This document shows, one piece after another, positions 48,013 through 58,800 of a stretch of DNA of 64,000 nt. Location of the stretch: the NCBI GenBank assembly GCA_964478225.1, contig CAYZHM010000005.1:1-64000 (forward strand), read 5' to 3'. Below the pieces are notes generated by a model that did no database searches, was not told where the DNA came from, and saw nothing but the letters and a program-made list of their open reading frames with translations. How positions within the stretch are numbered: position 1 is the first letter of the stretch; the number at the start of each line of letters is the position of its first letter. The position numbers and the translations under genes are program-made. Origin of the DNA: CAYZHM01 sp964478225. Its GTDB lineage: Bacteria; Pseudomonadota; Alphaproteobacteria; Micavibrionales; Micavibrionaceae.

Positions 48013-50388
48013 ATGAATTTGAATGATCTCAAAGCTATTTTAGAGAAAAACGGTGCTTCCGAGGAAGTTTTGGAGGCCGTTCAAAAGCTTATTGATGCGC
48101 AGGGACCAGATGCTGCGCAGGATATTGATCTATCATCTTTTATTGCAACCCTGCCCCCTTCGGTAGCAGCGGAGCTACAAGCCGTGATTGAGCCGGCAGC
48201 TGGAGATGCTGTGGATTTGCATGGCCGTTTTCAGGACGCCATGTATATGCAGATGCCGCATGTCGACTTGAAGTCAGGTGAACCTATGGGTGATGAAATG
48301 AGCACGCAAAGCGGCGGCGAGCTTTCCATCGAGGGCGCGCTTAATCTTGCGGAGCTAGAAGCCTTGCCTGATGAAGAAATTCAAGGTGATCTTGATCCTG
48401 ATGCCCCGATGATGGCGATGATGATGAAATTTGCCAAAGTCGCCGGGTCATTTGATGATGACATTACGCATAGCTTTAACCTTGAGGTTCGCTCGATTAC
48501 CGGTGAAGGCAATAATGTGCTTCATCCTGAGTATGGAACTTCTGCGAGCACCTTTATTACAATTTCCGGCTATCAATATGGTGATGGATTTTCTACGCCA
48601 AATGATGCGGACAGGCCCAGCGCCCGAGCCATTAGCAATGAGATATTTGCACAGAACGGAAATGTCTTTAACACTAAAGAAATCTCAAATTTCCTTTGGG
48701 TGTGGGGTCAATTTCTAGATCACGATATTAACCTTACCCGCGAAAGCAAAACTGAAGACTATTCGATTAAAGTTCCTACCGGTGATATTTATTTTGATCC
48801 GGCAAATACAGGAACAAAGACCATCACTTTAACCCGTTCGGCCTATGCGGACGGAACCGGTACGGATGCCGATAACCCGCGTCTTCAGGTTAATAAAATT
48901 ACAGCTTTTATTGATGCTTCCAATGTTTATGGTTCTACAGCCGAGGTTCAGGCTTCGTTGCGTGATGAAGGCGGAAAGCTGCTTTTGAGTGAGGGCGATC
49001 TTTTGCCAGTTGGCACGGGAGATCGCGGAGTTGAGTTTAAAGCCGGTGACGAGAGAGCCAATGAGAATGCGGGTCTGACGTCGATACACACTATGTTTGC
49101 GCGTGAACATAATTTCTGGGTGGATAAAATCGCTGCAGAAAATCCTACGTATACCGATGAACAGCTATATCAGGCTGCGAAGGCGATTGTGGAAGCTGAA
49201 ATTCAGCATGTTACCTATAATGAGTTTTTGCCTTTGTTGCTGGGTCAGAATGCCTTGAGTGAATATAAGGGATATAACCCTGATATTAACCCACAGATTA
49301 CAACCGAGTTTGCAACGGCGGCTTTCCGCGTTGGCCATACGATGTTGTCTTCCGATATTTATCGCATGCAGGAAAGCGGTGATGAATCTGAATTTGGTCA
49401 TATGACCTTACAAAACGCCTTCTTTCGTCCCGACCTTATTATGAGCCAGGGCGGCATTGATGAGATTGTTCGCGGCCTTGGTGCTTCTTATTCCCAGGGC
49501 ATTGATGCGCAAATTATTGATGATGTGCGCAACTTCCTTTTTGGCCCTCCTGGTTCTGGCGGTTTTGATCTGGTTTCCCTGAATATTCAACGAGGGCGCG
49601 ATCATGGGATTGCTGACTTTAACAGCGTGCGCGAGGCTTATGGCCTTGATCCTATCGCGAGTTTTGAGGATCTTACGCAGGATGCCGTTTTGTCAGAAAA
49701 GTTGACTGCTTTATACGGCGACATCAGCCATTTGGATTTATGGGTTGGCGGATTGCTTGAGGATGCCTATCAGGATGCGCTTGTTGGTGAGACTTTCTAT
49801 ACAATTATTCTCGATCAATTTACACGCCTGCGAGATGGTGATCGTTTCTGGTATGAAGCGCGGTTTGATGAAGATGTTTTGGACGTTATTCGTGATACAA
49901 GCCTGAGCGATATTATCATGCGCAATACGAATATTGAGCATTTACAGGATGACATTTTTAGCGCCCTTCACCGTGTCATGGGCGGCGAAGGTAATAACGT
50001 CATTGAGGGCAGCGAACATGGTGATCTTTTGATTGGCCTTGGAGGCAATGATGTTCTGCATGGTGGGGCCGGTAAAGACACGATGTATGGCGGAGACGGT
50101 CATGATGTATATGTCTTTGATACAACCGCGGGCGGGATTGATATGATCCGCGATTTTGATGTGAATGAAGATCAAATTGATATTTCGGCACTTCTCACAG
50201 CCTATGATCCGCTCAGTGATGCGATCGGAGATTTTGTGATAACAACGCAAAGTTCCGAAGGTCTTGTTATTCGGGTCGATCAGGATGGTCAGGGCAGCAA
50301 TTTTGCGCCACAAGATGTTGTTTTGCTTGAGGGTGTTAATACAACAAATCCTCTTGATCTGCTCATCACGCAGCAAAGCCTTGTTTAG
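48013..50388 (+). CDS. RTX-tailed animal-type heme peroxidase
   Basis: 791 residues from the ATG at 48013; two GTGs lie upstream. Peroxidase domain (about 150-640): distal His238 in WGQFLDHD, a Ca/heme-linking segment with Asp237, proximal His443 in FRVGHTMLSSD, and LNIQRGRDHGI (523-533), typical of animal-type peroxidases. The C-terminal RTX repeats (about 656-715) and lack of a Sec signal imply type I secretion. Related bacterial peroxidases make oxidised halides or crosslinks. No exporter genes nearby. Confidence 0.9.
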   Translation: MNLNDLKAILEKNGASEEVLEAVQKLIDAQGPDAAQDIDLSSFIATLPPSVAAELQAVIEPAAGDAVDLHGRFQDAMYMQMPHVDLKSGEPMGDEMSTQSGGELSIEGALNLAELEALPDEEIQGDLDPDAPMMAMMMKFAKVAGSFDDDITHSFNLEVRSITGEGNNVLHPEYGTSASTFITISGYQYGDGFSTPNDADRPSARAISNEIFAQNGNVFNTKEISNFLWVWGQFLDHDINLTRESKTEDYSIKVPTGDIYFDPANTGTKTITLTRSAYADGTGTDADNPRLQVNKITAFIDASNVYGSTAEVQASLRDEGGKLLLSEGDLLPVGTGDRGVEFKAGDERANENAGLTSIHTMFAREHNFWVDKIAAENPTYTDEQLYQAAKAIVEAEIQHVTYNEFLPLLLGQNALSEYKGYNPDINPQITTEFATAAFRVGHTMLSSDIYRMQESGDESEFGHMTLQNAFFRPDLIMSQGGIDEIVRGLGASYSQGIDAQIIDDVRNFLFGPPGSGGFDLVSLNIQRGRDHGIADFNSVREAYGLDPIASFEDLTQDAVLSEKLTALYGDISHLDLWVGGLLEDAYQDALVGETFYTIILDQFTRLRDGDRFWYEARFDEDVLDVIRDTSLSDIIMRNTNIEHLQDDIFSALHRVMGGEGNNVIEGSEHGDLLIGLGGNDVLHGGAGKDTMYGGDGHDVYVFDTTAGGIDMIRDFDVNEDQIDISALLTAYDPLSDAIGDFVITTQSSEGLVIRVDQDGQGSNFAPQDVVLLEGVNTTNPLDLLITQQSLV

Positions 50389-50391
50389 ATC

Positions 50392-50964
50392 TTAAAAGCC
50401 AAGAATGCTTGTTTGCAGGTAATCGCCCATGCCGAACGAGGTTTGGTCGATGAACATGCCGAATATCGCGATTACCGCGCCAAGTTCCCATGGAAGACGG
50501 AAACAATGTGTCGCGATGAAGCCTGTGTAGACATAACCCAAAAGCGTTACAAAGACGGCGGCGTTGTTTAGGTCATCAGCGGAATAGTCACCACTGGCGA
50601 GCATTAACGCAATCGGTACAAAGAAAAATATAAAGGGCAAGCTTAGCCAATTATAGGCATTCACAAAGCGGTAAAAGTGATCGTCACGACCTAGTTGTTT
50701 TGTGAGCATATATATTATTCCAAAAAATAAGGCCAAGGTGATGATGATCCGTACGGCGTGCAGAAGATAAAATGTTAATGCCGCAGTTTGCTCGCCATTG
50801 AAGGCCATGATGTAGAGCACAAACGGAAGCGTAGCCAAAGGAAAGAGGAATGATCTTAGAGCAGCTTTGCGCGTGTAATCAAAATGGTCGATGCCGCTGC
50901 GCATAAAAAGTAGAATTTCAAAGCACCCTAAAAGGTGCCGCCGAACTTGTATCGCCGTTAACAT
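50392..50964 (-). CDS. Polytopic membrane protein, unknown function
   Basis: 190 residues with about five hydrophobic helices, reading from MLTAIQVRRHLLGCF (GGGAG upstream). The family is not recognised; a Yip1-like fold is possible. It converges with the peroxidase gene, 3 bases from its stop. Confidence 0.65.
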   Translation of the reverse strand: MLTAIQVRRHLLGCFEILLFMRSGIDHFDYTRKAALRSFLFPLATLPFVLYIMAFNGEQTAALTFYLLHAVRIIITLALFFGIIYMLTKQLGRDDHFYRFVNAYNWLSLPFIFFFVPIALMLASGDYSADDLNNAAVFVTLLGYVYTGFIATHCFRLPWELGAVIAIFGMFIDQTSFGMGDYLQTSILGF

Positions 50965-51030
50965 ACGTTTTGCTCCCTCTTACACAACCATATTCTTAAT
51001 TTTACTTATAAATTTGAGATGGATGCAAAT

Positions 51031-51056
51031 TGTCGGGGCTAAGATTAGCCCCGACA
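51031..51056. terminator. Strong hairpin, possible terminator of the VWA gene
   Basis: An 11-base-pair stem, GTCGGGGCTA with TAGCCCCGAC plus a closing T-A, around an AGAT loop, 15 bases beyond the VWA stop. No convincing T-run follows in either direction, so termination is less certain. Confidence 0.5.
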
Positions 51057-51070
51057 TTGCTCATAAGACC

Positions 51071-53065
51071 TTATTTATCAAGGGTTTTGGCCATTCTGAC
51101 GAGTTGGATAAACTCGGTGCGGTGGCCGTAAGGGTCATCGCCCTTGGAGGCTTGCGCGGTTTCGATGACATCATCGTAGGTCCAGGTGATATGCTCGTCC
51201 TTTTTCAGAAGCTGAGCAAAACCGGCGACAGCAGAAGAAAACTGTGTGTCGCTGCTTTGACCGCGCATATCATTCGTAATCGGCGTGGTGATGAGTTTAG
51301 AAGTGTCTTCGTCCGGTTTCTTAAAGCGGATTTTAAGGAAAGCGTATTCGGCGTTTGGATCAGCCTTCTTCGCGGTTTCTTTTTTCTCGCCGTAGCGCAG
51401 AGGATCGACGCTAATTGATTCCGAACCGAATTCAGCGATTTCATAGATCGCGGTGACCGTATGGCCGGAGCCGATATCGCCTGCGTCCACCTTGTCATTG
51501 TTGAAATCCTCGCGGTTCAAGTGGCGGGTTTCATAACCGACAAGACGATATTCGGCGACGCGCTCAGGGTTAAACTCAACCTGAAACTTTACGTCCTTGG
51601 CAATCGGGATCAAGCTGGAGGTTGCCTCCTCGACCAAAACTTTGCGCGCCTCGTTCAGATTATCGATATAGGCGGCGACGCCATTGCCATTTTGGGCGAT
51701 GGTTTGCATGATATCGTCCTGATAGTTGCCCATGCCGAAACCAAAGACCGAGAGAAAGACGCCGGATTTGCGTTTGTCCTCGACCAGTTTTTTCAGCTCG
51801 TCGGTATCGGAAGTTCCGACATTGAAATCACCGTCCGTTGCGAGAATAATACGGTTGACGGCTTCTTTGTCGAAATTTTGTTCGGCGAGACTGTAAGCAA
51901 GTTTGATGCCTGCTTCACCTGCGGTGGAGCCGCCGGCCTGCAGATTATCAATCGCCGCAAGGATTTTGGCCTTGTCAGAAACTTTCGTTGGTTCGAGAAC
52001 CGTTCCGGCCGCGCCGGCGTAAACAGCGATCGCGATCGTGTCGTCCTCATCAAGTGTATCCAGAAGAATTTTCATGGATTGCTTAAGCAGCGGCAGTTTG
52101 TTCTGGTCGCTCATGGAGCCGGAGACATCAAGCAGGAAAACCAGATTGGAGCGGGGTTTTTCTCTGGTGACCTCATAGCCCTTGATGCCGATATGGATGA
52201 GTTTTTTGCCGGTGTTCCACGGGCTTTCGGTTATAGTCACCGTGGGTTTGAACGGCTCGTCCAGCGAGGTTGCGGCGGGGTAGTTATAGTCAAAATAATT
52301 AACCATTTCCTCGACACGTACGGCATCGGGATTCGGCATTTGGCCATTGTTGAGCGCGTTGCGGACGAAGCTGTAAGATGCGGTGTCAACATCGCTGGAG
52401 AAGGTTGATACGGGTTCTTCGGCGACGATCTTGACCGGGTTGACTTTGACGCTCTCGAATGTGTCGCGGTTTTGTTGTTGCGGGGGCATATAATAATCAT
52501 CGGCAACAATCATAGAACTGCTTACGGCTTCTAATGACATCAGCGCTTGCGGCGCAAAGGCGCGGGCAGAAACATCGGCTTCGGCCATTTCTTGTTTCTC
52601 AGATGCGGCGCCGCCTGAGGAGCCATCACCTGAAGCAAATGTGTCTGTAATAATGATGCGGTTCGCTTGCCCCGGTCCTGCAGGGGTGTTTGAGGATGTC
52701 GAATTTTTTACGTTGCCGGAATTTGTGCTGAAATTTGTTACGCCCCCTAAACCGTCTTCTTGTTTGAGTATATCCGAGCTCTGCATCTGCGTTAAACTGC
52801 CCCCGACGATTAAAACAACCGCCATCGCTGTTGCCATGCCGCCGTAGATCATTCTGTTTTTGGTTCTTTGTTCCATTGGGTCTCTCCCTGTGTTTGAAGT
52901 GGATTTACCCATAAGACGGGCAAGGAGAGAGAATCCTTGGGATTTTTTTTGATTATTTAGCTTAAATTCGGCCATCGCGAGGTTGAGCGCGGCTTTGCGG
53001 GCGTTTTCATCCGCAGGCGGAATGTCGAAATTTTGGATCTTTTTATCTAAGTTATTGTTATCCAT
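51071..53065 (-). CDS. VWA-domain protein, YfbK-like, with possible anti-sigma N terminus
   Basis: 664 residues from the ATG at 53065, with AGGAGA upstream. Residues 1-72 are cytoplasmic and charged; a helix spans about 73-91; then a Ser/Gly-rich linker, a Ybfk-type N domain and a von Willebrand A domain with MIDAS LLDVSGSMS (D313), GGSTAGEAGI and ATDGDFNVG. The C-terminal part is like DUF3520. The start overlaps the stop of the ECF sigma gene (ATGGATAA), and such pairs often hold an anti-sigma N terminus. The cytoplasmic part lacks a recognised zinc anti-sigma motif, so this role is inference. Confidence 0.85.
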   Translation of the reverse strand: MDNNNLDKKIQNFDIPPADENARKAALNLAMAEFKLNNQKKSQGFSLLARLMGKSTSNTGRDPMEQRTKNRMIYGGMATAMAVVLIVGGSLTQMQSSDILKQEDGLGGVTNFSTNSGNVKNSTSSNTPAGPGQANRIIITDTFASGDGSSGGAASEKQEMAEADVSARAFAPQALMSLEAVSSSMIVADDYYMPPQQQNRDTFESVKVNPVKIVAEEPVSTFSSDVDTASYSFVRNALNNGQMPNPDAVRVEEMVNYFDYNYPAATSLDEPFKPTVTITESPWNTGKKLIHIGIKGYEVTREKPRSNLVFLLDVSGSMSDQNKLPLLKQSMKILLDTLDEDDTIAIAVYAGAAGTVLEPTKVSDKAKILAAIDNLQAGGSTAGEAGIKLAYSLAEQNFDKEAVNRIILATDGDFNVGTSDTDELKKLVEDKRKSGVFLSVFGFGMGNYQDDIMQTIAQNGNGVAAYIDNLNEARKVLVEEATSSLIPIAKDVKFQVEFNPERVAEYRLVGYETRHLNREDFNNDKVDAGDIGSGHTVTAIYEIAEFGSESISVDPLRYGEKKETAKKADPNAEYAFLKIRFKKPDEDTSKLITTPITNDMRGQSSDTQFSSAVAGFAQLLKKDEHITWTYDDVIETAQASKGDDPYGHRTEFIQLVRMAKTLDK

Positions 53066-53594
53066 AGTGTTTCTCCTGACCGAAAATGGCTTCGAGCTTT
53101 TTACGTGCTTCGTGCACACGCCATGACACGGTTTTTTCTTTTACCTTCAATATTTTGGCGGCCTCGGCATGGCTGTGACCTTCCGAAAGTACCAAAATCA
53201 CCGCATCCTTTTCGCCCTCGGGGAGTTTATGGATTTCTGCCCAAACCTCGTTCATATAGGCGGTCTCCTGTGCGGTGCTGCTTACGGCAAGGGTTTCAAG
53301 CTCGTCTCCTGAGCCGCGATGCCTGTTATTCTTGTCGAACCAGTCTTTGGCGGTGTTGATGACAAGAGTATAAAGCCATGAGGTAAATTTGGATTTGTGA
53401 TTAAAAGAGCCAATCCCGCGCGCGAGCTTGATGCAGGAATCCTGCGTAATGTCTTGGGCGTCTTGTTTATTGCCGCAATATTTATAAGCCATTTTGTACA
53501 TTGTTTCGTACCGCGCATTGATCAACATCTCAAAAGCGGCTTCATCCCCCTTTTGAGCGCGTTTAATGAGCTGCGCTTCCTGTTCATCATTCAT
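53058..53594 (-). CDS. ECF-type RNA polymerase sigma factor
   Basis: 178 residues. Region 2 (about 25-95: YKYCGNKQDAQDITQDSCIKLA, WLYTLVINTAKDWF) and region 4 (about 120-170: EGEKDAVILVLSEGHSHAEAAKIL, KTVSWRVHEARKKLE). It would direct polymerase to an unknown regulon, and is co-expressed with the VWA membrane protein. Confidence 0.93.
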   Translation of the reverse strand: MNDEQEAQLIKRAQKGDEAAFEMLINARYETMYKMAYKYCGNKQDAQDITQDSCIKLARGIGSFNHKSKFTSWLYTLVINTAKDWFDKNNRHRGSGDELETLAVSSTAQETAYMNEVWAEIHKLPEGEKDAVILVLSEGHSHAEAAKILKVKEKTVSWRVHEARKKLEAIFGQEKHYG

Positions 53595-53689
53595 ATAGAA
53601 AGACCATGTTCGATCTCCATCCTATAATGATAAGACGGGAGAACAAGCGAAATCCTTGGAGGGAATTCGTCATAAATATAAGGGGTAAA

Positions 53690-54616
53690 TTACAAAGATT
53701 TTCCGGTTGCGGCAGGCAGGCCAAATTCTTTTAAGATTATTTGAGCCATTTTTACCAGCTCAGGCGTGAATTCATACATGTGCGTGTATTGTAGAACCTG
53801 TTTTCCGATGAGTGCCATGCGTGCCTTGAAATCCGGCATTGTGTCAGGATCGAGCAATGGCGAATTGAATGCTGTAATGTCGCTGCGCTGATATTCAAAC
53901 GCTACGCTTTGGCGCGGTGGAAGATCGTGCTGGTCGGCTGAGTGGCTTCCCCAGTGCATAACACGCTGCGTCCAGGCCAATACGTCGCCTGCTTGCGCAG
54001 GAAGGGCGCGCATATCAGGCAATGCACCTTCGAAACCGTTGGTACCGTCTTTGTAGTAAATTCTGTCTCTGTCTGCGGGCAGGATGTACATACAGCCGTT
54101 CAGCGGGTAGGCGATTGAGAGCGGGACCCAGAGCGTAATTGACTTTGGCTTGCCGTTCGGGAAAAGGCTGCCTCCTACTTTGTCTCTGTGCGGTTTCCAG
54201 CCTGATTGGCCGGGCATAACACGCCAAGCCCAGAAGTCTGGAAGCATCGAGAATTCATCCTCAAGCAGGATTTTCACAAGGCTTCGCACTTGCATGTGAA
54301 CCATCCAAAATTCATCAAAGGCGAAGGCGAAGACTGGCGGCAAGCCCATGCTGGTGATGGTGCCCAAAAGGTTGCACATATCATCCAAAGAACTTTTCAG
54401 ACCAGGCTGAGAGACGTGGACGTATGCTTCTTTGTCCATTTTTGCAACGAGTTGCTTTTCCTGTTCCTTGGTGAACTTCAGAACATGAGGTTTTGCATCG
54501 CCTTCGATTGTAAAGTTTGGGGCAACCGCGCGCCAGAAATCCGGGTCCATGGCTTGGGCGGCTCTCTCTTCGGGAGTTAATTCGATCACATTTTTTATTT
54601 TTTGTGCTACTGCCAT
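53690..54616 (-). CDS. Phytanoyl-CoA dioxygenase-like Fe(II)/2OG enzyme
   Basis: 308 residues. HxD iron motif in WKPHRDKVGG (H143, D145), distal His221 in MHWGSHSADQ and the 2OG-binding Arg in PRQSVAFEYQ; AGDVLAWTQ gives the strand before it. This fits the PhyH family of iron(II), 2-oxoglutarate oxygenases. AGGTGG precedes the ATG. Substrate unknown; it stands alone between the sigma factor and the AMIN lipoprotein. Confidence 0.85.
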   Translation of the reverse strand: MAVAQKIKNVIELTPEERAAQAMDPDFWRAVAPNFTIEGDAKPHVLKFTKEQEKQLVAKMDKEAYVHVSQPGLKSSLDDMCNLLGTITSMGLPPVFAFAFDEFWMVHMQVRSLVKILLEDEFSMLPDFWAWRVMPGQSGWKPHRDKVGGSLFPNGKPKSITLWVPLSIAYPLNGCMYILPADRDRIYYKDGTNGFEGALPDMRALPAQAGDVLAWTQRVMHWGSHSADQHDLPPRQSVAFEYQRSDITAFNSPLLDPDTMPDFKARMALIGKQVLQYTHMYEFTPELVKMAQIILKEFGLPAATGKSL

Positions 54617-54750
54617 AATCCACCTGCCTTTTCTGGGTGTAACCCTAATGTATCTTAGGATCTATATTCTTGCCGATCAAGATAGGGGCATTGTATCGCG
54701 CCTTAGAATTTTTGTCTAATTTTTTGACGTGAAGCAGAGAATCTCAAGGC

Positions 54751-55725
54751 TTATTTGCTCAGCGCACCTTTGCTTAAGTCAATCACGATACGCTCACCGG
54801 ATCCTGAGAGAGCAGGATATTTGCTTTGCGAAAGTATTGCTGTGTCTTGTGTGAGCTGAAGGACGACCCGTGTTCCTTTATCGTTCAAAGGCTCGGCATT
54901 GTAGGACTTTAAGAGAGGCATCTTGGCAAATGAGCTTGATGTGGTTGATGAACTCCACTTTGCCTCAGGTATTTCAATAATCAGGAGATGTTCTTCATTA
55001 TCGAGATCAGCTTTAAAGGAGCTTTTTCCGGTGATGTCCAGAACAATACGAATTTTATCAGGGTGTGCGCCTGCGCGGATGCCTGTGATTGCTGTTGTGC
55101 CTGGTTCTACTGGCACTGCTTCAGCTTGTGGTTTTAGCTCGGCGGGTGGCGCTGAGGCGTCAACCATTTCAAAGGATGCATTGTATTTTACCTGAGGTTC
55201 GGCCACTGATAGCGTTGATGGAGCTAGGCTGATCGGTTCTTCATCATCTTCCAGTTTAAGCTTTCCTTCTAGAGCAACCGGCGCAACCGGAACGGCATTG
55301 ACTGTCATGGCCTGACGCTCCTCATCGACTAAAAACTCGCTGCCTTCAATTTTGCTAAGGGGTTTAATCCCCGCAAGGTTTTGCATGTCTCTGTGCATTG
55401 CCAGAATTACGTTTTCCAATCTTTGTATGCGGGTTATTGGATCATCGATGTCTTCCAAAAAATATGTCTCCAGATTAACCCCCATAGTGCTGGTTGGAAT
55501 AAGCGCAAACTCTGGATCTGTTTGATCGGGCTCCGTTTCAGGAATCATATCTGGCGGGGGCGGAGCTTCAGGTGTTGCCCCCTCTCCCATGAAGGCCAAG
55601 GGGTCTTCGTTGTAGGTCGCCCATTCCGGCCATTTGAAACCGCAGCCCGAAATGAGCACGGAAAGCGCGCACAGAAAAAAAACTGACGGAAGGCTCTTCC
55701 TATAGTGATTGAATTGAGCTAACAA
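54751..55725 (-). CDS. AMIN-domain lipoprotein
   Basis: 324 residues. A lipobox, LISGC (C28), predicts a lipid anchor. A Pro/Glu-rich middle is followed by a C-terminal AMIN domain (about 215-320: ITGIRAGAHPDKIRIVLD, GERIVIDLSKG). AMIN domains bind peptidoglycan in AmiC and PilQ. The first codon is TTG. It lies downstream of the usher-like gene, whose own AMIN domain is clearly related, so it is likely part of the same surface system. Confidence 0.8.
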   Translation of the reverse strand: MLAQFNHYRKSLPSVFFLCALSVLISGCGFKWPEWATYNEDPLAFMGEGATPEAPPPPDMIPETEPDQTDPEFALIPTSTMGVNLETYFLEDIDDPITRIQRLENVILAMHRDMQNLAGIKPLSKIEGSEFLVDEERQAMTVNAVPVAPVALEGKLKLEDDEEPISLAPSTLSVAEPQVKYNASFEMVDASAPPAELKPQAEAVPVEPGTTAITGIRAGAHPDKIRIVLDITGKSSFKADLDNEEHLLIIEIPEAKWSSSTTSSSFAKMPLLKSYNAEPLNDKGTRVVLQLTQDTAILSQSKYPALSGSGERIVIDLSKGALSK

Positions 55726-55867
55726 TGGGACATTACCAAAACAAGAGATTGATAGAATCTGTTCCTAAAGCCTAGGGGTGATTGGTGCTTAGCGTCAATG
55801 ATGGACCACCTTGGAGGGCTTGAATCGATGGGGATAGCTTTCAATGCGAGACCTTTCTACTTACGGG

Positions 55868-58800
55868 TTAAGGGGTTCGTACAAAGTCAATGTAAATACG
55901 ATGGTTGGTGCCGGCTGTGGCTGGCAATACGGCGTCTTTGGCCACATCAATGTGACCCTTACCGGTCAGCGTGATTTTTGTGCCGCCGCCGGGAAGTTGC
56001 TGAATTTCGAAACTCTCGAACAGGCTGTCTTTGCCTGGTGCGAGGTTGGATTTGGCCTCCCACTTCGTATTTGGGAGATCAACGGTGATTACGGAGCCGT
56101 TGTCTGATTTTGTAATTTGATAATCGGAAGGATCAGAGAGATCCAAAACAAGGCGAACCTTGCCTGGATTCTCTCCGAACCGAACCGCTCTGATCACGGG
56201 TTGGACTCCGTTTTCAGAAAGAGAAGCTCCGACGGCGGGTTGGACTCCGCCGCCGGAACTCGTTGCAACAGGCTTTTCCGTCCCAACGGGTGCTGCAGGG
56301 TGATGGTATGTATGGGCTACTCTACCTCCTCCTACATCATCAGCAACCGCCGCTTCTTTAGCCTGTTCCAAGCCCTGATTGCTCAGGACCTGGAGATCTG
56401 CGCCATAAATGAACAGATCATCAGAAGCGACCCTAACGGTCTTGGGTGGAACGAAAACTCGGTGTGAGGGATGAACCTGGACTATGTAACGTCCTGGCCT
56501 CACTAATTCGAATGAATAGAAACCGTCGGCAAGCGTGGTGCTTTCGCCGACGAGTTCTCCTTGGGCATTCACCAGCTGTACGGTGATGCCGGCCATGCTT
56601 TCCCCATTTTGATTGCGGACGGTTCCGTCGATGGTTCCTGACATCATTAGGGGGAAATCAATGTGCGGCTTGGTGCCGGCGCGCAGAAGGGTTATATGGC
56701 CGTCCTTCTTCGCGGAAATAAGGAAAGGGTTTTGTGTTAAAGAAAGTCTGTCCAGAACAATCGTTGTCAGGCCTTCGTTGCCTGCGGGCTCTATGTTGAG
56801 GAAACCGTCTTCATCTGAGAAGCCTGACTTTTTGCCATCGTTGAGGATGACACGAGCACCCTGAATAGGAGTGTCTTGGGGATCAAACAGGCCATCATTA
56901 TTAAGATCTTCAAAGAGGCGTACTGTAAGCTTGGTTGGTTGACCTATAACCTGGCGTCTGAATTCATAGATATTATCTTGGCCCTGCGGTCCGAGTGTTG
57001 TGCTTGTGCCAAGAGTAAACCCGAGCCCTTCAGTTGAATCCCAATCAAGGTTTACATTCCCTCTGAAGGCGTCAAAATCATAGGCCGCGCCGAGCGTTAC
57101 CGATCTGGAGTTGGTGTTAATCAAGCTTTGGCCATACCCCAATGAGCCGGTCAACCGATCATGATCAGAATAGTTTAAGCTTAGATTTAAGGTTTCGAAT
57201 TCTTTCTCAGGATAAGCCTCGTAGCCTAGCCTTGCATTCATGCCAAAGTTGTCAGAGAGAGTGCGGTTAAAGGCTATCTGGCCGTCAGTTTTGTTGAGAT
57301 CACCACCCAGATAGGTGGAATTGAGTGTATGAGAGAAGTTTCCTATCGAGGATGAGAGCGATTGGTTTGCATTAATATTTGTATAAGATTTCTCGTCTGC
57401 GTAAGTCGTGCGATCCGCGGATAAACTGAGATTCAAAGTTGCGTAGGGAAGAGCAAAACTTCTGGCTACGCTGACTGAGCTTTCGGTTTCTTTGCTGCTG
57501 TTGCCTATGCCGGATTTCTGGCTTTCGAAATTATTGAAAACGGCAGATCTTACGCTGGTGTCGAAACCGAAGAAGCTTCGGGCGAAACGCAAATCCAAAG
57601 CCTGGCCTTTATCAAGCTGTTTGTAGGCTTCGATTTGTCCGTAACCGCCGAGCGCATTAAAGTTGGCCCCTAAAGAAACAAATCTTTTGCTTTCGTCTCG
57701 TACGGGAAGATCTGTAAAGGTTGCATAGGCACTTAAATACCGGTTAATGCCTCGATTGACACGGAACGATGAAGCAAGGTCACCGTCGTTGTCGTTCTCA
57801 TCATCAACATTGATGACACGGTCGCCCCGCTTAACCACGCCGGCTTGATAGGTGGTTTCACCAGGTTTTAAGAAAGAGCGAGCAATGCTATAATTTTCTA
57901 TTCGTTCTTCTACTTCCCCTTGTGGACCGTATAAGACAACGCGAATTGGGTTGTTACCGAATGAAATTGGGACATTTTCAAAACGATAGAGGCCAAGTTC
58001 ATCCACTGTGCCGTAATCAATTAAAGCCCCGCGGCTGTAAACCTCCACATCCCAACCAGGCGTAGCGCGGCCTTCTATGGTGACCTCATCAAAATCGATG
58101 TCCCTGTTGTTGCGGTCGGTGGATACAAAAATACCGGACCCTTGCAGTGAGCCAGCCACCAAGGACGGCGTTCTGACAGAAATATCGCCGACGTCGATGA
58201 GGTTCAGGTTAAAGGGAAGAAGTTTTCCGCTTTTATAATCCTGGCGTCTTAAACGGAAATTGAAATCCTGCAGCTCGATAATAGCATCTTTGGTTTTTGC
58301 AAGGTTTAAGCTGTAATTGGCCGAAGCCCCGAGAATATCCCCCTCGCCGCCTACAAATATATTATTTGTTAATTCTCTCTGATTTTTGTTCCAACCGACC
58401 CCTTGAGAGAGATAGAGAGTTTGTGGACCCAACAGACGATAACCGTTTGGCGTATAAACATAGTTTTCTTCGATCTTATCTTGTTGTTTTTTTTCTTCTT
58501 TTTTGCGCTCGAGTTTTTCCTGACGCTTCTTTCTCTCTTGTTCTAGTTCGATTGGGATTTTTCGTTTCGCGTTGATCGACAGGGATTGTTCAAGAATGTC
58601 AACTTCAAGCTCAAGTGGCCATATTTTGTTAAGCGCGTCGACAGTTAGGTAAATATCATTGCTTTCTTCGCCTTCCGTTTGGAGGACGGCGTTTTCAGGC
58701 AAGGGGAAAGTTTCTCCTAAGACGGTGTAGGTTTTAGCAGCAACATCGATCGCGTAGCGGTTTTCGGGATTAAAGAATTCGCCTTCTATCTTCGGGCCTG

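Noticed and set aside
51461..52408. A 315-residue open frame antisense to the VWA gene
   Set aside because: It lies wholly within a well-supported gene on the other strand, has no RBS or recognisable motif, and follows from codon bias.
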